A DNA stretch of 64,000 nt from Bacillota bacterium (GCA_017577895.1 PKQY01000003.1:1-64000); one strand, 5' to 3'. Shown: positions 35,315 through 44,547, counted from the first letter of the stretch. Made by a program: numbers and translations. The notes: generated by a model not told the origin, from the letters alone.

Positions 35315-36328
35315 CTATATCAAATGCGTCGGCGGTTGGGACACGCTGGCCCGAATGGCCTGTTCTTTCTTTTTGACGATCGCATCGGCAATTTGTCTTG
35401 CCTGCAACACCAGCCACATGTACGTCTGCGAACCTTCCTGGTAATCGGCCTCGCCGAACATCTGAATCCGCTCGTCCCGGCGAAGCATGTCCACTTGCCG
35501 GAAAGCCTTCATGTTGCCCTTCGGGTAGACGGCGTACGTCCGCCCGCCGGACTTGTTCAAGATGGAAAACACCGGCACGTCGCTGGGACCGTCGGCGATG
35601 TAGATCATGTGCTCAAACGGCACCCGGCGGTCCGCCTCGTCCATCTTCGAATTGACATCGATGTCGGCGTACTTGTTGGCCCCTTTGTTGATCTCAAACA
35701 ACGCCCGGGTCTTGGACGTGTTGTCGATGGCATACCCGATCTGGGTAATTTCTGACCCGCTCTCTTCTCCCGCCGCAGCTGCGGCGGCCTCCGCTTCCGC
35801 CGACGCTTGGGCAGCTTCTTTGTCCGCCCCTCCGGACAGCATAAAGCCCGGCTTGGCCGGCTCCTCAATGAATTCGCATCCCCAAATGCCGTCGACGTAT
35901 CGGGCGATGGCGCTGCCCCGAATCATGGCCGCAAACCCCGTGCTGACGATGTAATGCTCCAATTTGATGTCAAACGTCTTGTACCGCTCGTCTTCCTCGA
36001 TGATGGCCTTGATTTTCGGAAAGAATTCCGGCAGGCCGGGATAAAACGTCAGCTCCTTGCCCAATTCCTCCAGCATCCGGTTGTTCAATCCCTTAAAAAT
36101 CCCTTCACGGACGTACGTCAACACGTGATTCAAATACACCGTCTCTTTGTTGACCCGGATACCCTTCTGACGGTAATAGTCTTCCAACTGTTGGACTTCC
36201 CGCCAAAAGGTCGGCTCATCGACGCCGTACTTTCTGAACAACGGCGCCTGCATGTTGCCGGGAATGAGCGTCTTGTCAAAATCCCAGATGAGGGCGATGA
36301 TGTTTTGCGCAAAGGGCATATTGGGCAC
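35315..36328 (-). CDS. HAD superfamily hydrolase
   Basis: A 337-residue phosphatase-like protein. The nucleophile motif DFDKTL (Asp16, Asp18) is at the N-terminus and the C-terminal acidic motif is IADGPSDVPVF. A low-complexity Ala/Glu/Ser insertion (about residues 168-192, AQASAEAEAAAAAAGEE) is unusual and probably a flexible loop. The GTG start has GAGGGGAAGG upstream. It lies 10 bp after the aminopeptidase gene, so the two are cotranscribed. Substrate unknown. Confidence 0.82.
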   Translation of the reverse strand: MPNMPFAQNIIALIWDFDKTLIPGNMQAPLFRKYGVDEPTFWREVQQLEDYYRQKGIRVNKETVYLNHVLTYVREGIFKGLNNRMLEELGKELTFYPGLPEFFPKIKAIIEEDERYKTFDIKLEHYIVSTGFAAMIRGSAIARYVDGIWGCEFIEEPAKPGFMLSGGADKEAAQASAEAEAAAAAAGEESGSEITQIGYAIDNTSKTRALFEINKGANKYADIDVNSKMDEADRRVPFEHMIYIADGPSDVPVFSILNKSGGRTYAVYPKGNMKAFRQVDMLRRDERIQMFGEADYQEGSQTYMWLVLQARQIADAIVKKKEQAIRASVSQPPTHLI

Positions 36329-36338
36329 GGCCTTCCCC

Positions 36339-37454
36339 TCACTTCAGCCGCTCCGGATTCAATCCTTCCAGTTCCGGAACGACGAAACGGCCGTCTTTGC
36401 GGATGAGGCGGCCGTCAAACCAAATTTCCCCGCCGCCGTACTCGGGACGTTGGATGCAGACCATGTCCCAATGGATGGCTGACTGGTTGCCGTTGGACGC
36501 TTCGTCGTAGCATTGGCCCGGTGTGAAGTGGAAACTGCCGTCAATTTTTTCGTCAAACAAAATGTCTTTCATCGGCTTGCGGATGTACGGGTTAAATCCG
36601 ATGGCGAATTCGCCGATATAACGGGCGCCTTCATCGGTGTCGAGAATGTTGTTCAGCCGCTCCGTGTCGTTGGCCGTGGCTTTGATGATTTTCCCTTGTT
36701 TGAATTCCAACCGCACGTTTTCAAACGTAAACCCTTGATACGGCGTCGGCGTGTTGAACGTGATGTACCCTTCCACCGAATCCCGCACCGGCGCTGTAAA
36801 CACCTCGCCGTCGGGGATGTTGTATTTGCCGTCGCAAGGGATAGCCGGAATCCCTTTGATGGAGAAGCGCAGGTCGGTTCCGGGGCCGACGATGCGCACC
36901 TCGTCGGTGGCCTCCATCAGCTCTTTCAACGGCTCCATCGCCTTGGCCATCTTGGCGTAATCCATGGTGCACACGTCAAAGTAAAACTGCTCGAACGCTT
37001 CCGTGCTCATGCCGGCCAACTGGGCCATGGACGCATTGGGATAACGGAGCACCACCCATTTTGTTTTCTTCACCCGGATTTCGCTGTGCACGGGATGGCT
37101 GTACAGCGATGCGTAGCGGCGCATGTTCGCCTCCGGCACGTCGCTGTTTTCGAAAATGTTGTGACTGCCCCGGATGCCGATATACGCGTGCATCTTTTCC
37201 ATCTGATAGGCGTCGAAATCGGCCCACGTCTTCAGCTGCTCTTCGGTGGCGCCCATCAGAAGTGCCCGCGTCACCGCTTGACTGCGCAAATTGACAAAAG
37301 GGCGGCCGCCCCTTTTGTACACTTGTTTCACCACTTCGTTGACCAGCGCCGGCTCCACGTCAATGGCTTCAATCAGCACGTTTTCGCCTGGCTGCACATT
37401 GGTAGAATACCCCACCAGCACTTCCGCCAACCGCGTCAAGCGCGGATCGAGCAT
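36339..37454 (-). CDS. Aminopeptidase, M29 family
   Basis: Metallo-aminopeptidase of the AmpS/PepS (thermophilic aminopeptidase) family, 371 residues. Metal-binding elements are visible in IGEFAIGFNP, IDGSFHF and SAIHWDMVC. It releases N-terminal residues from peptides in the cytosol. The ATG follows AAAGGAGTGG. Followed 10 bp later by the HAD hydrolase. Confidence 0.92.
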   Translation of the reverse strand: MLDPRLTRLAEVLVGYSTNVQPGENVLIEAIDVEPALVNEVVKQVYKRGGRPFVNLRSQAVTRALLMGATEEQLKTWADFDAYQMEKMHAYIGIRGSHNIFENSDVPEANMRRYASLYSHPVHSEIRVKKTKWVVLRYPNASMAQLAGMSTEAFEQFYFDVCTMDYAKMAKAMEPLKELMEATDEVRIVGPGTDLRFSIKGIPAIPCDGKYNIPDGEVFTAPVRDSVEGYITFNTPTPYQGFTFENVRLEFKQGKIIKATANDTERLNNILDTDEGARYIGEFAIGFNPYIRKPMKDILFDEKIDGSFHFTPGQCYDEASNGNQSAIHWDMVCIQRPEYGGGEIWFDGRLIRKDGRFVVPELEGLNPERLK

Positions 37455-37698
37455 CGCCCATCCACTCCTTTGTCATGCATCAAGCTTTGGTCATTCCGTT
37501 CGTTGGTCATACCACATACCCACCGTTTTCATCCATTGTAGCCGAAAGTTTCCGGAAGCGACAACCGAGTCATACCGAACACATTCTCACTGCTTCCAAA
37601 ATCGAAAGAGATGGCTAAATTAAACTCCGGTATTCAATTTTTGAACAAAAGAATATGCCTCGCTTGGGCATCTGTTTTGGCTCCTCAAGGGCGGTCGG

Positions 37699-37732
37699 CT
37701 CACCCCTTATCCCAGCCAGGAAAGGGGGTGAG
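37699..37732 (+). promoter_or_regulatory. Hairpin sequestering the ribosome binding site of the holin-like toxin
   Basis: CTCACCCC (37699-37706) is perfectly complementary to GGGGTGAG (37725-37732), which is the ribosome binding site of the ORF at 37736. Toxin mRNAs of type I systems commonly hide their ribosome binding site this way. Confidence 0.65.
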
Positions 37733-37735
37733 AGA

Positions 37736-37816
37736 ATGACAGTATTTGAAGCAATCTCATTGATGATTGCTTTTGGCACACTCGTTGCCATACTGTCGCT
37801 AAACCAAAGAAAATAG
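37736..37816 (+). CDS. Putative holin-like toxin peptide (26 residues)
   Basis: MTVFEAISLMIAFGTLVAIL followed by SLNQRK: a short hydrophobic peptide with the start pattern of Hol_Tox-type (PF16935) toxins of Bacillales, such as those of TxpA/BsrG-like type I modules. It has AAAGGGGGTG before the ATG, a hairpin over that site and a perfect 13-bp inverted repeat at its end that can terminate transcripts from both sides. The antitoxin would be an antisense RNA overlapping the 3' end; its promoter was not located. No hydrophobic neighbour suggests a phage. Confidence 0.7.
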   Translation: MTVFEAISLMIAFGTLVAILSLNQRK

Positions 37817-37851
37817 ACCTCCTTTGAGTTAGGCTCGCGGAGGTCTATTTT
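37810..37851. terminator. Bidirectional hairpin at the toxin 3' end
   Basis: AAAATAGACCTCC and GGAGGTCTATTTT form a perfect 13-bp stem around 16 bases, with a T tract on both strands, so it can end the toxin mRNA and any convergent antisense RNA. Confidence 0.75.
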
Positions 37852-37900
37852 CCCACAATCTAGAGCCGCCCCCTTGCGGGGCAAGCCTGTTGTACACATC

Positions 37901-37940
37901 GACCGTAGGTGTTGCCCCACCTGCGGTCATTTTTATTTTA
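37901..37940 (+). terminator. Second hairpin downstream of the toxin gene
   Basis: GACCGTAGGTG and CACCTGCGGTC form an 11-base arm pair with one mismatch, followed by ATTTTTATTTTA. A smaller CTTGC-GGG-GCAAG hairpin precedes it at 37873-37885. Together they suggest a structured RNA between the toxin ORF and the ABC operon, possibly part of the antitoxin locus. Confidence 0.5.
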
Positions 37941-38095
37941 CGTTGTTTGAATCGTTGTGTATTCGCCGATTCGCCATTGAATCGTCAACGGTTCGCTGAT
38001 ACGTCACTTTGAATATTTGCTTCTATCGTAACGAACTTCGCAATGGAGATCAACATCCATCTCAACATCGTTGTATGAAACATCACAAAAATATC
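37941..38095. other. Intergenic region after the toxin locus
   Basis: 155 AT-richer bases between the structured toxin downstream region and the ABC permease stop. A minus-strand reading gives short fragments (TYQRTVDDSMANRRIHNDSN) without a start; no gene is supported. Confidence 0.4.
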
Positions 38096-39127
38096 TCACG
38101 ACCTCGACCGAATCTCCTGTTTCATGAAAATGCGATAGGCAATGGCAAAAATGACGCAGGCGGCGGCCACGAGGCCGGTCAACTGCGGCCAGATGAGCAG
38201 CACACTTTGCCCCAGCGGCAGCGGCCCCGGCACATAGCCGTATGCTTGCTCGATGGTGATGGGGCCCAAAGTGAACACCGTCGGCACCAGAAGCGTCGTC
38301 GTCACTTCACTGTACAGCTGGCTGGGCGAGATGCGCAAAATGTTTTGCACAAACCCTTGATAACCGATCAGCTGTTCCACGTCAGTGATTTCCGTCGGCG
38401 CGGTGGCGCCGATGATCAAGTTGACCACCATGGCGAAAAAGAGGGTGAAGAAGAGCCAGACCGCCAAGCACGACAGGGCCGAGGTGGCCGCCTGTTTGAA
38501 CAAGATCGAAAACATGATGGCCAGATTGAGCCAGACGCCGATATAGACGATAGACACCAGCAAAAACAGCACGATGCGGAAAAACTCTTCCACTGTCGGC
38601 GGAATGCCGATCATAAGGATGCCCATACCGATGGTCAAAAAGCCGAGGACGAGCATCATGATGGCCACCACCAGCAAGCCGGCGACGAATTTGGCGTTGA
38701 TGATGGTGTCCCGGGGCACCGGCTGGGCCATCAGGCGGGCCAACGTCCCTTTGCTCCGCTCGGCGTTGACGGCGTCAAATCCGAGGGCGATGCCGATGAG
38801 GGGCCCCAACAAGCTGACAAAGGTGATGAACGGCGGCAACGTCCCGTCGGTGGCCGTAAACAGTTTGAGAAAGACGAAGGACGTCGTTTCATCTTCGGCG
38901 ATGGCGCTGCGGATGTTGGCCATGGCCGTGTACAGCGAACCGATGGCGGTCAACACCATCAAACCGAGCAAGATGATAAAACGCCAACTACTGATGTGAT
39001 CCCGCATTTCTTTGTGCACCAGCACCCAAAACGGGCTGCGCCGCCGATCGAGGAAAGCCGGCGTCGATGGGGCAGCGAACTGCCGGGCCCAACGCGCCCA
39101 TTTAGTGAACCGTCCCGTCGGCTCCAT
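38096..39127 (-). CDS. ABC-2 type transporter permease
   Basis: A 343-residue membrane protein with about six helices. The large loop after the first helix and the segment NAERSKGTLARLMAQPVPR, containing the family ERSKGTL motif, mark the ABC-2/NatB-like permease group. ATG at 39127 lies behind AAGGAGGGGGTG and inside the end of the ATPase gene, which overlaps it by 26 bases. Works with the ATPase and probably the NEW3 protein. Confidence 0.88.
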   Translation of the reverse strand: MEPTGRFTKWARWARQFAAPSTPAFLDRRRSPFWVLVHKEMRDHISSWRFIILLGLMVLTAIGSLYTAMANIRSAIAEDETTSFVFLKLFTATDGTLPPFITFVSLLGPLIGIALGFDAVNAERSKGTLARLMAQPVPRDTIINAKFVAGLLVVAIMMLVLGFLTIGMGILMIGIPPTVEEFFRIVLFLLVSIVYIGVWLNLAIMFSILFKQAATSALSCLAVWLFFTLFFAMVVNLIIGATAPTEITDVEQLIGYQGFVQNILRISPSQLYSEVTTTLLVPTVFTLGPITIEQAYGYVPGPLPLGQSVLLIWPQLTGLVAAACVIFAIAYRIFMKQEIRSRS

Positions 39128-40070
39128 TGTCCCCACCCCCTCCTTGAAAATAACGGTGGTAAATTTCGTCCAGCCCGTAATCTTGACGGCTCAACGACTT
39201 GAGACGGGCCCCGCTCGTCACGACCGCGGCCGCGATGTCCGCCGCCACATCTTCCCGACAATACAGGGCCAGGCGGTGGCCCTTTCGCTCCAGCCGGACC
39301 ACCGACGTCAAGGCGGCAAGCCGCTTCAGCAATTCACCGTCCAACGGTTCGGCTTCCACTTGGAAAAGGAGCGGTTCGTCGGCAAACAACTGCCGGGCCA
39401 ACTCGGAAATATCGCCCACGGCGATGAGCCGGCCGGCAACGAAAATGCCAACCCGGTCGCAAATTTGCTGCACTTGGTGCAGATGGTGGGACGACAAAAG
39501 CACCGTCACCCCTTCCTGGCGGCTCAGCCGCCGAATCAACGCCAAGAGCTCCCGCACCCCTTCCGGGTCGATGCCGTTGGTCGGCTCGTCCAAAATGATC
39601 ACTTCCGGCTGTTTGACGAGGACGTCGGCCAATCCCAACCGCCGTTTCATGCCGTGGGAAAACGAGCGCACTTTTTTATCCGCCTGTTCCGCCAGACCGA
39701 CCTGTTCCAACAAGTAGCGGGCCCGCCGCACGGCCTCGTCCGGCTCAATGCCGTTTAAAGCTGCGGTGTATAACACATTTTCCAGCGCCGTCATATCTTC
39801 GTAAAAGCCGACTTCATCCGGCAAGTAGCCGACTTTCCGCTTGACCCGAATCGGTTCGTACGTGGCGTCGATGCCGCACACCCGCACCATTCCCGACGTC
39901 GGTTCGGTCAATCCTAACATCATCAAAATGGTCGTCGTCTTGCCTGCGCCGTTGGGGCCGAGCAAACCAAAGATTTCCCCCCGCCGGATGGAGAGCGTCA
40001 GGCCGTCCACCGCCCGGTAGCTGCCGTACTGCTTGACCAAATCGCGCAGCTCGATGACGTGTTCCGCCAT
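39102..40070 (-). CDS. ABC transporter ATP-binding protein
   Basis: Standard 322-residue ATPase subunit. Walker A is GPNGAGKTTT (about 38-47), the signature is the diverged FSHGMKRRLG and Walker B is VIILDEPTNG. The diverged signature is normal for ABC-2 exporters of the drug/Nat type. Overlaps the permease gene and starts 2 bp after the NEW3-protein stop, so the three genes form one operon. Confidence 0.92.
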   Translation of the reverse strand: MAEHVIELRDLVKQYGSYRAVDGLTLSIRRGEIFGLLGPNGAGKTTTILMMLGLTEPTSGMVRVCGIDATYEPIRVKRKVGYLPDEVGFYEDMTALENVLYTAALNGIEPDEAVRRARYLLEQVGLAEQADKKVRSFSHGMKRRLGLADVLVKQPEVIILDEPTNGIDPEGVRELLALIRRLSRQEGVTVLLSSHHLHQVQQICDRVGIFVAGRLIAVGDISELARQLFADEPLLFQVEAEPLDGELLKRLAALTSVVRLERKGHRLALYCREDVAADIAAAVVTSGARLKSLSRQDYGLDEIYHRYFQGGGGDNGADGTVH

Positions 40071-40072
40071 GG

Positions 40073-41257
40073 TTACTGCCTCCCGTATTTACGGAACAAA
40101 TACCAAATACCGGCCGCCACCAGAGCGATGATGACGACGCCCACCAGACCCCAGAGCATGGACGTCTTCACGCTCATGCGCAAGTCGGCCTTCGCTGTCG
40201 TCTCAGGCGTAGAAGCTTCCACGCTCACGATATAGTCCCCGGCAATGGCTTTCGGGCTGGATTTGATGAAAGCCTGGACCGTCGCCGTCTCGCCCGGTGC
40301 CAACACATCGATGGTTTCCGGTTCAAACCGCACTTCCCAATCCACCGGCGTACTGGCGGTCAACTCGATGCCCCTCAGTTCCGACGAGCCGGTATTCGTC
40401 ACCACCAGCTCCATCTTCTTCTCGCCGCCGACCGTCAATTGACCGTTCAAATTGCCCGTCGGCGTGCTCAGTTCCAAGCCATATGTGCCGGTGATAACCG
40501 CTTCCAACGTCGTTTCCGCCGTCGACGAACCGGCCTGCGCCTTGATGGGAATGGCATACGTTCCCGCTTCCACTTGCGAAGGCGGACGCACCGTCACGTC
40601 AATGACCTGGGAGCCGTTGGCCTCCACTTTCACCGAGGTTACTTTTTGGCCGGAGACGGCAAACTCCACCTGCCACCCCCGCGGCGCTGAGGTGGACAAT
40701 GCGTACAGCTGTTCCGCCGCCGTCCGGTTGTGCAACGTCATTTCATATTGGAACGTGGAATCGGCGTCCCCTTCCATGTTGGGCTGTTCCACTTCCAACT
40801 CCGTGCGGAATGTCCCCGTCTCGGTCACCTCGATGGAAATGGGCAACGTATGGACGGCACCGTCACTGTCGGTAGCCCGGATGGTGAACCGATAAGTACC
40901 TTTTTCCACTTTCAGCGGCACACTGGTCTGCAACTGAAACGACTCCGACTCTTCCGGTCTGACCGACAACTGCCGAATGTTCCAACCACCGGCAGTGAGG
41001 CTCGCTTCCCAGCCTTTCGGCTGCTCGGCGATTTCCAAAGAAACCCGCTGGATTTTCCGGCTGTCGTTGATCACCTCGATGGTGTAGTTGACCGACTCGC
41101 CGGGCGCCACCGCAATGCCGGTATACGGCGTATATAAGGCCACGTCACCGGCGGCCGCCGACACCGTCGCCGGCTGAGACATCCCTCCTAGGAAAACGGA
41201 AAACATCAACAAGAGCAATACGGACAACGATTTCCCGAACAATGTTCCGCGTCGCAT
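40073..41257 (-). CDS. NEW3-domain membrane-anchored extracellular protein
   Basis: Signal peptide (residues about 9-36), then repeated beta-sandwich domains of the NPCBM/NEW3 kind (APGESVNYTIEVIND, NMEGDADSTFQYEMTLHNRT, LTVGGEKKMELVVTNTGSSE), and a C-terminal membrane helix followed by the short basic tail LFRKYGRQ. ATG at 41257 has AAAGGAGGAGAG upstream; the ORF limit at 41290 has none. Together with the ATPase and permease it may form a transporter with a surface domain; the cargo is unknown. Confidence 0.85.
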   Translation of the reverse strand: MRRGTLFGKSLSVLLLLMFSVFLGGMSQPATVSAAAGDVALYTPYTGIAVAPGESVNYTIEVINDSRKIQRVSLEIAEQPKGWEASLTAGGWNIRQLSVRPEESESFQLQTSVPLKVEKGTYRFTIRATDSDGAVHTLPISIEVTETGTFRTELEVEQPNMEGDADSTFQYEMTLHNRTAAEQLYALSTSAPRGWQVEFAVSGQKVTSVKVEANGSQVIDVTVRPPSQVEAGTYAIPIKAQAGSSTAETTLEAVITGTYGLELSTPTGNLNGQLTVGGEKKMELVVTNTGSSELRGIELTASTPVDWEVRFEPETIDVLAPGETATVQAFIKSSPKAIAGDYIVSVEASTPETTAKADLRMSVKTSMLWGLVGVVIIALVAAGIWYLFRKYGRQ

Positions 41258-41342
41258 CCGTCTCTCCTCCTTTGGAAAAAGATGTTCCACAAGAAGATAC
41301 GACGGAGCGCGCCATTTGGATTTAACCGAAAGGGATGAATCT

Positions 41343-41783
41343 TCACCAAAGCACCGGTTTCGTGATCATGAACCAGAGCGAGACGAGCAAAATGACGAGA
41401 TAACCCCAGAGAGAAAAGCGCAATTTTTGGATCCCCTTGGACCAATCCAACGTCCCTTTCTCCAACCCTTCCAGAATCGGCGAAAACGCCCGGGCCATAA
41501 AATACAGGCCCGCCAATAAAATGGCCACGGGGATGACGATCCATGACGTCCAAAGGGCGTAACCTCCCAACCACCACAACAACACCCCCGACACGACCAA
41601 CACGTGGCCGGCGTGCTTGGACACCCGCACCACAAACCGCAACACCGACAAGTTTGCCGGACTGACGGAACCGCCGTTTTCCATCTGTTTCATCAAACGC
41701 AACACGTGAAAGAACACAGCGTAAGGCCCGATGGCAAACACAGCCCCCAAGACGTGAAGATAATGAAAAACGTCATAAACCAA
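41343..41783 (-). CDS. Integral membrane protein, DUF2269-like
   Basis: 146 residues with four membrane helices (LVYDVFHYLHVLGAVFAIGP first, HAGHVLVVSGVLLWWLGGY third). Histidines in YLHVLG and KHAGHV at helix ends give it a cytochrome b/CopD-like look, so haem binding is possible but not shown. TTG at 41783 with GAGGAG nine bases upstream was chosen; the open frame to 41873 has no better signal. Single gene, divergent from the Crp regulator. Confidence 0.68.
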   Translation of the reverse strand: MVYDVFHYLHVLGAVFAIGPYAVFFHVLRLMKQMENGGSVSPANLSVLRFVVRVSKHAGHVLVVSGVLLWWLGGYALWTSWIVIPVAILLAGLYFMARAFSPILEGLEKGTLDWSKGIQKLRFSLWGYLVILLVSLWFMITKPVLW

Positions 41784-41855
41784 CTTGTTCAACTCCTCAA
41801 TTTCTGATGCTTTCGTTACAATGATCTTGAATCGATGTTGGAAGGACGAACGTCC

Positions 41856-42557
41856 ATGCGGGCATGGTGGCAACGAATCCCTCTATTGAATGGGCTTGAG
41901 CCGGAACAGTTCCAACAATGGAACGTCCAGATCCACCGGCGGCGCTTCCCGAAAAATGCGGTCATTTTTCACGAAGGGCAGCCGCGGGAAGCGGTCTATT
42001 TCGTCCTCGACGGCTTGGTCAAGACGACAAAAGCCGATGCGGCAGGCAAAGAGCAAACCATCTCCTTGCTCCATTCCGGCGAGATGTTTCCCCACATCGG
42101 GCTGTTCCATGACGTCCCGTATCCCGCCACGGCCACCGCCCTCTTGGACACGGAACTGGCCGTCATCGCCATCGACGCCTTCCGCCGGTTGATGGCCCAT
42201 CATCCGGAAACGGCGGCCCAGGTCATTGCACGCATGGAACGCAAAATTAACGAACTGCAACACCGCTTGCAAACCATGTCCACCGACGTTCAGCAACGGT
42301 TTATTACCGAATTGCTGCAACTAGCCGACGAATTCGGCATCGAACAAGACGGCCGTACGGTCCTGCCCATCCCGTTAACGCACCAGGAATGGGCCAGTTT
42401 GTTGGGCACCACCCGGGAAACGATCAACCGCATCGTCAACCAGTTGAAAAAAGAACGGCTATTGTTCACAGACAAACGGCACCTCATTCTTGCCCATCGC
42501 GATCGCTTGCAACAAAAGGTCAACGCCGATAGCCACCGGAGCCACGAATCGGATTGA
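41856..42557 (+). CDS. Crp/Fnr family transcriptional regulator
   Basis: 233 residues: an N-terminal cyclic-nucleotide-binding-type beta barrel (FPKNAVIFHEGQPREAVYFV) and a C-terminal winged helix (WASLLGTTRETINRIVNQLK). No cysteine cluster for an Fe-S centre is present, so it is not a classical Fnr. ATG at 41856 follows GGAAGGACG. Target and ligand unknown; the next gene is an ECF sigma factor, 116 bp away, and a palindrome TTGTATACAA stands right after its stop. Confidence 0.88.
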   Translation: MRAWWQRIPLLNGLEPEQFQQWNVQIHRRRFPKNAVIFHEGQPREAVYFVLDGLVKTTKADAAGKEQTISLLHSGEMFPHIGLFHDVPYPATATALLDTELAVIAIDAFRRLMAHHPETAAQVIARMERKINELQHRLQTMSTDVQQRFITELLQLADEFGIEQDGRTVLPIPLTHQEWASLLGTTRETINRIVNQLKKERLLFTDKRHLILAHRDRLQQKVNADSHRSHESD

Positions 42558-42673
42558 GTTGTATACAATTAGTTTACAATCGTTCCTTGTACAAGTCCGT
42601 GATCCTCCTCACACCTGAACGAACCGGTGCCGGCATCGCCTAAGAAAAGTCGTCTGTTTGCAGGTGAAGGCGG

Positions 42674-43270
42674 ATGGAACACGAAAAATCGCATTGGACA
42701 AAAGAATTGGCCAAGCTGGCCAAGGGCGATTTGGCCGCCTTTGACGCCCTGTACCGGCGGTATGCGGCCACAGTGTATCAAATTGCGCTCCATATCTTGC
42801 AGGATGTATCGGATGCGGAAGACGTGTGCCACGACGTCTTTCTGGAAATGCTGCAACATCCCGAACAATTTGATCCGACGCGGGGAAGCTTGCAAGCATG
42901 GCTGGCAGTGAAAACGAAAAGCCGGGCCATCGACCGGCTGCGCCAAAAACAGCGGCAACAGGCGGCCGCCCAATGGCGGGAACCGGCCCCCAGCTGGGAT
43001 CCGACCTCCGAAGATGCTTTTGGCCAATTGGAAAAAGAACAATTGCACGAAGCGTTAAAGCGCCTGCCGCCCAGCCAACGGGAAGCCATTACCGCCACCT
43101 ATTTTCATGCCATGACCCATCAGGAATGGTCCCGGATGACCGGTCATCCGCTTGGAACGGTCAAGTCGTGGGTGCGTTACGGACTAAAAAACATCAAGAA
43201 AAATCTCATTCAACTCGGTTGGTTGGAGCCAACGGAAGGGGGCCATATCCATGGACCGAAGCAAATGTAA
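42674..43270 (+). CDS. RNA polymerase ECF-type sigma factor
   Basis: 198 residues with region 2 (DLAAFDALYRRYAATVYQ, DAEDVCHDVFLEML) and region 4 (RLPPSQREAITATYFHAMTH, GTVKSWVRYGLKNIKK). It resembles the SigK/group with an RskA-type anti-sigma partner, whose gene overlaps its end by 20 bases. This would direct a small stress regulon; its own promoter was not resolved. Confidence 0.9.
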   Translation: MEHEKSHWTKELAKLAKGDLAAFDALYRRYAATVYQIALHILQDVSDAEDVCHDVFLEMLQHPEQFDPTRGSLQAWLAVKTKSRAIDRLRQKQRQQAAAQWREPAPSWDPTSEDAFGQLEKEQLHEALKRLPPSQREAITATYFHAMTHQEWSRMTGHPLGTVKSWVRYGLKNIKKNLIQLGWLEPTEGGHIHGPKQM

Positions 43271-44012
43271 CGTTTCGGAAATCCAAATCGTCGACGCCAT
43301 CTTGGGCCATTTGTCGGAGGAAGACCATCACGTGTGGCAGCAACATCTGGCCACCTGTGATGACTGCCAACGCCGGGTTCAAGAATGGCGCCAACACCTT
43401 CTTGGCGCGCCAAATCACCTTCCCTCTTCCCGCGTCTATCGGCGGTTGAGCCGTCGGGTGCGGCTGCGGCACCTGCAGCGAAAATGGTTCCGTCCGGCCC
43501 CCATCATGGGAGCGGCTTGTGCGGCGACCGTCATGGTGCTTTTGGCCGGCATGTTTTCCCTGTACCAGGAACAACCGCCATCGGTCCCTCCCACGGCGTC
43601 GTCCAATCTATCCACCCATGCCGAACACCTGCCCCTTTCCATGGTGTTAGATGCCCGGACGATCTCGTTTCCCATTGCGTCCCAACACGCCCAATCCGCC
43701 GGGATATACGGACAAGTCTGGGTGAACGGCCATACCGACGAAATGTTTTTCCGCCTGCAAGGGCTCATCCACGACCAGGAACACGATTATCAAGTGTGGC
43801 TCATCAAGTCGATTCACCGGGAAAACGCTGGGCTACTTCAGATGGATGGGAAATATGCCGAGTTGTATACGCAGGGCCAAAACCTCCGCGACGTGAAATT
43901 CATCAGCGTCAGCAAGGAACCCAAAGGCGGCAGCATCGCCCCCACTGCACCGGAAATCATTTTGCTCGATTTCATTCCCGTGCATAATGTCCCGGGCCCC
44001 CGTCCAGAATAA
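43251..44012 (+). CDS. Anti-sigma factor, RskA-like, zinc-finger type
   Basis: 253 residues. The N-terminal cytoplasmic part has a ZAS-type zinc motif (HHVWQQHLATCDDC), then one membrane helix (about residues 80-98), then an extracellular RskA domain (AGIYGQVWVNGHTDEMFF, DYQVWLIKSIHRENAG) and PEIILLDFIPVHN at the end. It would hold the overlapping sigma factor inactive until an envelope signal triggers proteolysis. Confidence 0.88.
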   Translation: MDRSKCNVSEIQIVDAILGHLSEEDHHVWQQHLATCDDCQRRVQEWRQHLLGAPNHLPSSRVYRRLSRRVRLRHLQRKWFRPAPIMGAACAATVMVLLAGMFSLYQEQPPSVPPTASSNLSTHAEHLPLSMVLDARTISFPIASQHAQSAGIYGQVWVNGHTDEMFFRLQGLIHDQEHDYQVWLIKSIHRENAGLLQMDGKYAELYTQGQNLRDVKFISVSKEPKGGSIAPTAPEIILLDFIPVHNVPGPRPE

Positions 44013-44048
44013 AACTGGCATCCAACCCAACTTAAGGAGGAAAAAAAG

Positions 44049-44294
44049 ATGCCCAAACGCATTGCCGTCGAAAGTCGGCTGACGCCCATTCGTCAACATC
44101 TGCAACAAAATGGATACGAAGTCGTCGATTTAGACAGCGAACAAATCACCGAATGCGATTGCTGCGTCATCTCGGGCAGTGACGAAAATGTCATGGGAAT
44201 GCAAGACATCGAGATCGATGCACCGGTCATCAACGCCCATGGCTTGACTCCGGAAGAAGTGCAGCAACACATCGAAGCCCGGGTCGGCCGTTAA
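44049..44294 (+). CDS. ykuS: UPF0180 family protein YkuS
   Basis: An 81-residue protein of the UPF0180 family: MPKRIAVESRLTPIRQHLQ, then ITECDCCVISG and the end GLTPEEVQQHIEARV. Function unknown. ATG at 44049 behind AAGGAGGAAAAA. It follows the anti-sigma gene by 36 bp and precedes a terminator, so it may be the last gene of the sigma operon. Confidence 0.9.
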   Translation: MPKRIAVESRLTPIRQHLQQNGYEVVDLDSEQITECDCCVISGSDENVMGMQDIEIDAPVINAHGLTPEEVQQHIEARVGR

Positions 44295-44308
44295 CACGTC
44301 CGTACAAC

Positions 44309-44374
44309 AGGCCCCCTGAACTGCTTTCACGTCCCTTCTGCGTCCTTGGACGAGCAGCCAGCGGGGCCTTTTCT
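44309..44374 (+). terminator. Terminator after ykuS
   Basis: AGGCCCC (44309-44315) pairs with GGGGCCT (44363-44369) around a structured loop and is followed by TTTTC. Confidence 0.6.
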
Positions 44375-44472
44375 CCATTCCTTCATTCCTTGAATTGTCC
44401 CATTGTTCTTGCAAATATGCTCAAAAAACATATTAATTTAATAAAAATGATAACAAATCGCCAAGAAGGAAC

Positions 44473-44501
44473 ATGACGTACCACGGGCTCCATAGTATAA
44501 T
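44473..44501 (+). promoter_or_regulatory. Promoter of the KamA-family gene
   Basis: ATGACG (44473-44478) and TATAAT (44496-44501) with a 17-base spacer, about 47 bases before the ATG. Confidence 0.65.
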
Positions 44502-44547
44502 GAACGTAGTTAACATAATCTGTCGAGGAAGGGGTGAGTGCATCGTC

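Noticed and set aside
42559..42568. TTGTATACAA palindrome after the Crp-family gene
   Set aside because: A single 10-bp palindrome in an AT-rich stretch is not enough to call an operator.
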